In this document: positions 6,069 to 9,314 of the stretch, piece after piece
Numbering within the stretch: the stretch's first letter is position 1
Layout: every line of letters begins with the position of its first letter
Notes under the pieces: generated by a model
Databases searched by the model: none
Told to the model about the DNA's origin: nothing
What the model saw: only the letters and a program-made list of their open reading frames with translations
Assembly: GCA_945938055.1 (NCBI GenBank)
Contig: CAMEUH010000089.1
Coordinates: 1 to 9,314 of the forward strand
Source: an uncultured Eubacteriaceae bacterium
Lineage (GTDB): Bacteria > Bacillota > Clostridia > Lachnospirales > Lachnospiraceae
DNA length: 9,314 nt
Direction of reading: 5' to 3'
Translations under genes and position numbers: made by a program

Positions 6069-7088
6069 CTAAACCAGTTTCTTGCCACACTCCGGACAGA
6101 ACTTTGCTCCATTGGTCGGTGTTCCGCACTCCGGACAGAACTTTGGAGCCGTTGCGCCGGCTGCTCCGTTCGTAGCTGTCTGGTTCATCTGATTCATGTT
6201 TGCCTGAGCCATATTATTCTGCCCCATATTCATCTGCCCCATGTTCATCTGTCCCATTGCATTTACCATCTGCTGTCCCATCATCATTCCCATCTGCATG
6301 GATGCCATGTCCTGTGCCACATGACTGCCGGCATTCCCCTGACTCATGCCATCCAGCATTGCCATCTGACTGTATCTTCCCATGTCGCCCACCATGCTCT
6401 GTGAAGCTGCTTTTTCCTGCATCTTCGTAACTGCTTCCGGATAGGAAAAGCTGGATATTGCAAAGCTTGTGATACTGATACCAATCTTACAGATTTCCAT
6501 GTCAAGGTCATCCTTAATTCCCTTGGAAATCTCATCCGCATTTGCCTGAAGGTTAAACATGTCTTTTCCTTCCTTGGCAATCCATTTCATGAGAAGCTGG
6601 TCTAATCTTCCCAGAACCCGTTCCCGAATCTCATCAATCGAGAACTGACGCTTTACCCCTGCGATTTTCTCAATTAATGCAAGATAATCGGATACCTTAC
6701 AGCTGAAGGTACCAAATGCACGAATCGGCATTCCTCCCGGAAGTCCTGCTGCCGGAATGGCAATTGGATTCTTTGTGCCCCACTTTAAGGTAAATTCTTT
6801 CGTATTAATAAATAGTACCTCTGCGCGGATTCCACTGTTAAAGCCAAATTTAAAGCCTGCCAGTGAGGACAGGAATGGTATAATCTGTGACTCAATATCA
6901 TAGCTTCCCTCGTCCGTAAAGATTCCCTCAACCTTGCCATTATACATGAAAATAGCATCCTGACCCTGTCTTATAATCAGACGGCTTCCTTTTTTAATTT
7001 CCTTATTGGACCATTTCCAGAATACTATGTCATCACGGTATTCCTCCCATTCAACTACATTTGATAATTGTCCGCCAAATAATCCCAT
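6069..7088 (-). CDS. ydjI: SPFH-domain protein, YdjI-like ('virion core protein' family), 339 aa
   Basis: A stomatin/prohibitin-like (SPFH) protein matching the layout of Bacillus subtilis YdjI, which acts with PspA (YdjF) and YdjG/YdjH at the membrane under envelope stress. The N-terminal half (about 1-225) carries the SPFH core: DDIVFWKWSNKEIKKGSRLIIRQ-type opening, 'GSYDIES', 'KWGTKNPI', a proline/glycine-rich loop 'IPAAGLPGGMPIRAFGTFS', and the helix-turn-strand ending SFSYPEAV. There is no transmembrane helix, so membrane attachment would be peripheral or through partners. Then comes a Met/Gln/Asn-rich linker with five tandem pentapeptides of MGQMN type (278-302), and finally a zinc ribbon with C318, C321, C331 and C334. 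ATG at 7086-7088 has AAGGAGG 9 nt upstream, overlapping the previous stop (7103-7105). Family assignment good; exact biochemical activity unknown. Confidence 0.88.
   Translation of the reverse strand: MGLFGGQLSNVVEWEEYRDDIVFWKWSNKEIKKGSRLIIRQGQDAIFMYNGKVEGIFTDEGSYDIESQIIPFLSSLAGFKFGFNSGIRAEVLFINTKEFTLKWGTKNPIAIPAAGLPGGMPIRAFGTFSCKVSDYLALIEKIAGVKRQFSIDEIRERVLGRLDQLLMKWIAKEGKDMFNLQANADEISKGIKDDLDMEICKIGISITSFAISSFSYPEAVTKMQEKAASQSMVGDMGRYSQMAMLDGMSQGNAGSHVAQDMASMQMGMMMGQQMVNAMGQMNMGQMNMGQNNMAQANMNQMNQTATNGAAGATAPKFCPECGTPTNGAKFCPECGKKLV
6183..6257 (-). repeat. Five in-frame 15-bp repeats coding for MGQMN-like pentapeptides
   Basis: Residues 278-302 of the SPFH protein read MGQMN, MGQMN, MGQNN, MAQAN, MNQMN. 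The DNA units are 15 bp and nearly identical at the gene-proximal end (for example ATGGGACAGATGAAC), becoming more divergent toward the 3' end. This is a low-complexity linker that could change length by slippage. Confidence 0.85.
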
Positions 7089-7102
7089 CCGATGAATCCT
7101 CC

Positions 7103-8272
7103 TTAAACGCCTTCATTAAATTCTTCATTAAATTCTTCATTGAATTCCTCATTCATATCATAACATATAACATTCTGATTTTCCACATTTCCATAACGTG
7201 CCTCGTCGGAATCCTTTCCAAGCATCATGGTTAAGATTAAGATGGCTGCTGCCGCAACCGCAATGACAATTGCCATAATCTTTGCCACACTCTTTGGATA
7301 TTCTCCCTTAATCCGGCCGTTTTCTCCATTAATCAGAACGGTATAATTCTTTCCCTTATACGTATAGCTGGTCGAATAAACCGGAACCAGTACATGCTTA
7401 TAGGTCTCCCTGTTAAACCTTGCATCAATCCGCACATCCCTAACAGTATCAAACCGCCTTAATACATCCTGTGAAGCAAGTTCTCTCAGTTCATTGCTCA
7501 TAGTACGAAGTGCCTGATTATGCCCGGTCTCTAAATCGATGGTATAACTTTCAGCACTATAACCGGACATATAATCCGGTGAATAAGATGGCATGTTCTT
7601 CGTGTCATAAACGTCAATGCCGGCAAGCAGGCTCTTATCATTACGCTGTGCCGCACACACCAGCACATCATCAAAGAAATGCCTTACCACGCCGCTTGTA
7701 GGATACCAGTCTGTCACGGTTCTTGTCTGTGTCTTTCCTTCACTATCCTTATAATGTTCAGTCCGGTAACGTCCGCCGTAGGCACGATAATTTGCCACGG
7801 CATCCGCATCAAACGTCCAGTACGGAACATACATGCCGGAAAATTTGCCATGCTGATATAAATTTTTCAGTTCTCCGGGTGCCAGCCATCTTCCATGAAT
7901 CCATTTTCGGAAAATTTCCCGCACATCCTGCTCTGTCTTCTTAAAGGTAACCACTCCGTCCGGAACAATGGTTTCCATCTGCTTATCCGCCATGACATAT
8001 CTGGAACCACAGTATGGGCAGGCAAGTGCCGTACTGTTCTTATCTATTTCAATCGGTGCCCCGCAGCCCGTACAGGTCATGGTCACCGTCTGCTTTTCTT
8101 CTACCCTTAATTTACGAATCGCATTCATGTTAAGCGTATGCTCAACTATCTCTTCCCTGTTATTCTTAATTTCCACGACTGTGTCACAATTCGGACATTT
8201 TAACGATTGTGTCTTTACGTCAAACTCCATCACACCGCCGCAGGACTGGCAATAATAAATCTCCTCTGCCAT
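7103..8272 (-). CDS. ydjG: Membrane-anchored double zinc-ribbon protein, YdjG-like, 389 aa
   Basis: Resembles the 'TFIIB-type zinc ribbon' protein YdjG encoded with PspA in Bacillus subtilis, where YdjG/YdjH recruit YdjI to the membrane. Two N-terminal zinc ribbons are visible: C8/C11 with C26/C29, and C67/C70 with C85/C88. A soluble middle domain follows; GMYVPYWTFDADAVANYRAYGG (146-167) and VLVPVYSTSYTYKGKNYTVLING (294-316) are its recognisable stretches. One transmembrane helix lies at about 331-351, leaving a short tail (352-389) outside that ends in three NEEF repeats. The large N-terminal part is therefore probably cytoplasmic. The start is ATG at 8270-8272, with GGAGG 5 nt upstream; an in-frame GTG (8282-8284) four codons earlier would lie upstream of that site. 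It follows pspA across a terminator and precedes the SPFH gene by 14 nt. The symbol is by resemblance only. Confidence 0.85.
   Translation of the reverse strand: MAEEIYYCQSCGGVMEFDVKTQSLKCPNCDTVVEIKNNREEIVEHTLNMNAIRKLRVEEKQTVTMTCTGCGAPIEIDKNSTALACPYCGSRYVMADKQMETIVPDGVVTFKKTEQDVREIFRKWIHGRWLAPGELKNLYQHGKFSGMYVPYWTFDADAVANYRAYGGRYRTEHYKDSEGKTQTRTVTDWYPTSGVVRHFFDDVLVCAAQRNDKSLLAGIDVYDTKNMPSYSPDYMSGYSAESYTIDLETGHNQALRTMSNELRELASQDVLRRFDTVRDVRIDARFNRETYKHVLVPVYSTSYTYKGKNYTVLINGENGRIKGEYPKSVAKIMAIVIAVAAAAILILTMMLGKDSDEARYGNVENQNVICYDMNEEFNEEFNEEFNEGV
7106..7153 (-). repeat. Tandem 12-bp repeats coding for NEEF at the protein end
   Basis: Residues 374-389 of the YdjG-like protein are NEEF-NEEF-NEEF-NEGV. 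The DNA shows 12-bp units of the type AATGAAGAATTT directly before the stop codon. Four units, of which the last has changed to NEGV, suggest recent slippage growth of an acidic tail. Confidence 0.85.
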
Positions 8273-8313
8273 AGGTTCCTCCACGCTTTTTTATGGTAAC
8301 ACTAATCAATAAT

Positions 8314-8352
8314 AAAAAAGTCTTAGTCCAGAGCACTGCTTTGGACTAAGAC
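8314..8352 (-). terminator. Intrinsic terminator between pspA and the YdjG-like gene
   Basis: GTCTTAGTCCA (8342-8352 read on the minus strand) and its perfect 11-bp complement (8320-8330) form a stem with an 11-nt loop that can add an inner AGC/GCT pairing. Six U follow immediately (8314-8319), then ATTATT. The hairpin begins 7 nt after the pspA stop codon. No convincing promoter is visible in the 45 nt before the next start, so downstream genes probably depend on read-through. Confidence 0.9.
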
Positions 8353-8359
8353 CTGAAAA

Positions 8360-9046
8360 TTACTGCTGAACGCCCATCTGTGCCTTCAATGCTGCAAGCT
8401 CATCATCAACGGCTGATGAAGGTGCTACATCATACTTTGCCTGCATGTCTCTCATGGATACACCCGGTGCAGTTGCATTCAGTTCAGACATTGCATTTGC
8501 CTTATCAAGCATGGCATCTGCCTTTGCTTCCATACGTTCAAAAGCTGAAAGACTTGCTTCCGAGCTTGATACACCGGAAACCATCTTGTTAATCTTCTCT
8601 GTTGTCTTGGCAACCTTAACCTTAGCCTTGATTGCATCTCTTCTGGAGTTCAATTCATTGATGTCGCCAACAAGCTTGTCGTGCATCTGTCTCATCTTTG
8701 CTGCATTCTCAGCTGCTGCAGTATAAGCAGTCTCAAGAGATGCCTGCTTGGAAACAAGCTGCTGCTTCTTCTCCAGGAATGCACGCGCATCTGCATCGTT
8801 GCCTGCAAGAACTGCTTTCTGTGCGTAATTCTGCATCTTCTCTACTTCCTGAATGCATTCATCCAGTTCTCTCTTGGCTCTTGTCTCCTCTGCCATGATT
8901 GCTGCAGTCTCAGCCTTAACCTTACCAAGGTCACTTTCTAAGTTACGTAAGTACTGGTCAATCATCTTCTCCGGATCTTCCATCTTATCCAGTAATGCGT
9001 TAATGTTTGATGACATAATGTCTTTAAATCTTGTTAAAATACCCAT
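8360..9046 (-). CDS. pspA: PspA/IM30 family membrane-stress protein (YdjF/LiaH-like), 228 aa
   Basis: Phage shock protein A family (bacterial ESCRT-III relatives): peripheral cytoplasmic protein that assembles into large rods or rings and stabilises damaged inner membrane. The amphipathic N-terminal helix MGILTRFKDIMSSNINALLD binds lipid; KMEDPEKMIDQYLRNLE (21-37) is the typical start of the coiled-coil hairpin. Residues about 25-145 are a long helical hairpin rich in heptad-like Ala/Glu/Lys, including RAKRELDECIQEVEKMQNYAQKAVLAG. Helices continue to about 190, followed by a linker and a C-terminal helix DDELAALKAQMG typical of IM30/PspA proteins. Length agrees with the family (about 220-235). 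ATG at 9044-9046 has AGGAGG 5 nt upstream. It is the first gene of the operon, with its own promoter and an immediate terminator, so it should be the most abundant product. Confidence 0.95.
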   Translation of the reverse strand: MGILTRFKDIMSSNINALLDKMEDPEKMIDQYLRNLESDLGKVKAETAAIMAEETRAKRELDECIQEVEKMQNYAQKAVLAGNDADARAFLEKKQQLVSKQASLETAYTAAAENAAKMRQMHDKLVGDINELNSRRDAIKAKVKVAKTTEKINKMVSGVSSSEASLSAFERMEAKADAMLDKANAMSELNATAPGVSMRDMQAKYDVAPSSAVDDELAALKAQMGVQQ

Positions 9047-9065
9047 GTCTTCCTCCTAATCTCGC

Positions 9066-9092
9066 TACAGAAATCCATCTGTATATTCTGTA
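9066..9092 (-). promoter_or_regulatory. Inverted repeat in the pspA 5' leader
   Basis: TACAGAA (9066-9072) and TTCTGTA (9086-9092) are perfect 7-bp inverted arms with a 13-nt spacer, located between the transcription start and the ribosome binding site. A third copy of CTGTA at 9079-9083 gives an alternative pairing with the left arm. It may be an RNA hairpin in the leader or an operator near the start site. There is no U tract, so it is not a terminator. Confidence 0.4.
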
Positions 9093-9105
9093 AATTACAA
9101 CTTAT

Positions 9106-9134
9106 ATTATAGTATATTTTATTATGCTTGTCAC
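9106..9134 (-). promoter_or_regulatory. Sigma-A-type promoter of the pspA operon
   Basis: On the minus strand a -35 GTGACA (9129-9134) and a perfect -10 TATAAT (9106-9111) are separated by exactly 17 bp. Transcription would begin near 9099, leaving a leader of roughly 53 nt before pspA. A near-consensus housekeeping promoter suggests substantial basal expression rather than control by an alternative sigma factor such as SigW, which drives the Bacillus ydjF operon. Confidence 0.8.
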
Positions 9135-9143
9135 TAAAAAATA

Positions 9144-9173
9144 AGTAAATTTTCTGTTACAAAATTGTTTACT
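9144..9173. promoter_or_regulatory. Inverted repeat between the divergent promoters, possible operator
   Basis: AGTAAATTTT (9144-9153) faces AAAATTGTTTACT (9161-9173), an inverted match interrupted by two extra bases. The right arm coincides with the -35 element of the plus-strand gene and the left arm lies 9 bp upstream of the pspA -35. A regulator bound here could affect both directions. The region is AT-rich, so a chance match is possible. Confidence 0.35.
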
Positions 9174-9196
9174 AAATTTTCAGATTAGGTTATAAT
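9168..9196 (+). promoter_or_regulatory. Promoter of the divergent plus-strand gene
   Basis: A -35 TTTACT (9168-9173) and a perfect -10 TATAAT (9191-9196) stand 17 bp apart. Transcription would start near 9203, about 46 nt before the ATG at 9249. Confidence 0.7.
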
Positions 9197-9248
9197 ATTT
9201 AAATATATACGATTGAGGTTAGAAGCATCGAAAGGAGGAATCCGCATC

Positions 9249-9314
9249 ATGGCAATGGATTCAAATTCATCCCATACAAGTGACACAAAGGAATTTGTAA
9301 ATTCCGTGGTTAAG
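9249..9314 (+). CDS. Truncated hypothetical protein (first 22 codons)
   Basis: The only plus-strand gene in the window, running off the right edge. ATG at 9249-9251 follows AAAGGAGG with 10-nt spacing and its own promoter. The visible 22 residues (MAMDSNSSHTSDTKEFVNSV and two more) are polar and Ser/Thr-rich, with no hydrophobic signal sequence so far. A second in-frame ATG lies two codons later. Divergent orientation to pspA makes a functional or regulatory link possible, but the family cannot be judged from so little sequence. Confidence 0.7.
   Translation, partial: MAMDSNSSHTSDTKEFVNSVVK

Noticed and set aside
6059..6112. An 18-residue N-terminal extension of the PcrA frame (MEQSSVRSVARNWF).
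   Set aside because: It overlaps the end of the SPFH gene, where the repetitive zinc-ribbon coding explains the open frame, and the ATG at 6058 has a clear AGGAG site and gives the usual PcrA N-terminus.
6057..6430. Plus-strand frames rich in His, Pro, Ser and Cys opposite the SPFH linker.
   Set aside because: These are antisense images of the Met/Gln repeat and zinc ribbon, not independent genes.
7106..7153. Short tandem repeats considered as a CRISPR array.
   Set aside because: The units are 12 bp, contiguous without spacers and in frame with a coding sequence.
8286..8313. Possible promoter just before the YdjG-like gene (TGTTACCAT).
   Set aside because: Only four of six -10 positions match and there is no -35 at a proper distance, so read-through from pspA is more likely.
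8445..8726. Plus-strand open frame of 93 codons opposite pspA.
   Set aside because: It is antisense to a clearly coding pspA sequence, has no ribosome binding site and its composition mirrors the alanine-rich coiled coil.

Overview
The window most likely comes from an AT-rich, low-GC Gram-positive chromosome, probably a Clostridia member of the Lachnospiraceae type. The evidence is strong AGGAGG-type ribosome binding sites, a TrmA/RumA-family rRNA methyltransferase in the Bacillota style, a PcrA-type helicase with a C-terminal Tudor-like tail, and a Bacillus YdjF/YdjG/YdjI-like membrane-stress set. Family calls come from reading the translated sequence; no database search was run. All complete genes lie on the minus strand. 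Only one truncated gene at the right edge (from 9249) is on the plus strand.

Left part (1 to about 1440): an accessory-looking, more AT-rich stretch. It holds a truncated minus-strand gene at the left edge, a 98-residue orphan protein (136-432), an ASCH/PUA-like protein (504-974), a decayed gene remnant split over three reading frames (984-1248), and a pair of imperfect 30-bp-spaced direct repeats (1304-1352) resembling an insertion-sequence end. This stretch ends at the terminator of the housekeeping gene rlmD, so the rlmD 3' flank looks like an insertion or erosion point.

Middle part (1446-3734): the rRNA m5U methyltransferase gene (1463-2839), with a terminator that uses the last codons of the gene, is preceded 48 bp upstream by a gene for a four-helix membrane protein (2888-3277). 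Before that, separated by a strong hairpin (3326-3354), is a gene for a single-span membrane protein with a very acidic tail (3413-3688), driven by its own extended -10 promoter (3729-3734).

Right part (3818-9314): a PspA operon. A good sigma-A-type promoter (9106-9134) drives pspA (8360-9046). A perfect intrinsic terminator (8314-8352) follows, then a membrane-anchored double zinc-ribbon protein of YdjG type (7103-8272), an SPFH/YdjI-like protein with a C-terminal zinc ribbon (6069-7088), and pcrA/uvrD (3818-6058). The last three are tightly spaced, with ribosome binding sites overlapping or abutting the preceding stop codons. In Bacillus subtilis PspA, YdjG/YdjH and YdjI work together at the membrane; here YdjH is absent and a DNA helicase is attached to the operon end. 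The pspA promoter faces away from a divergent gene, and the shared intergenic region has an inverted repeat that could be an operator.
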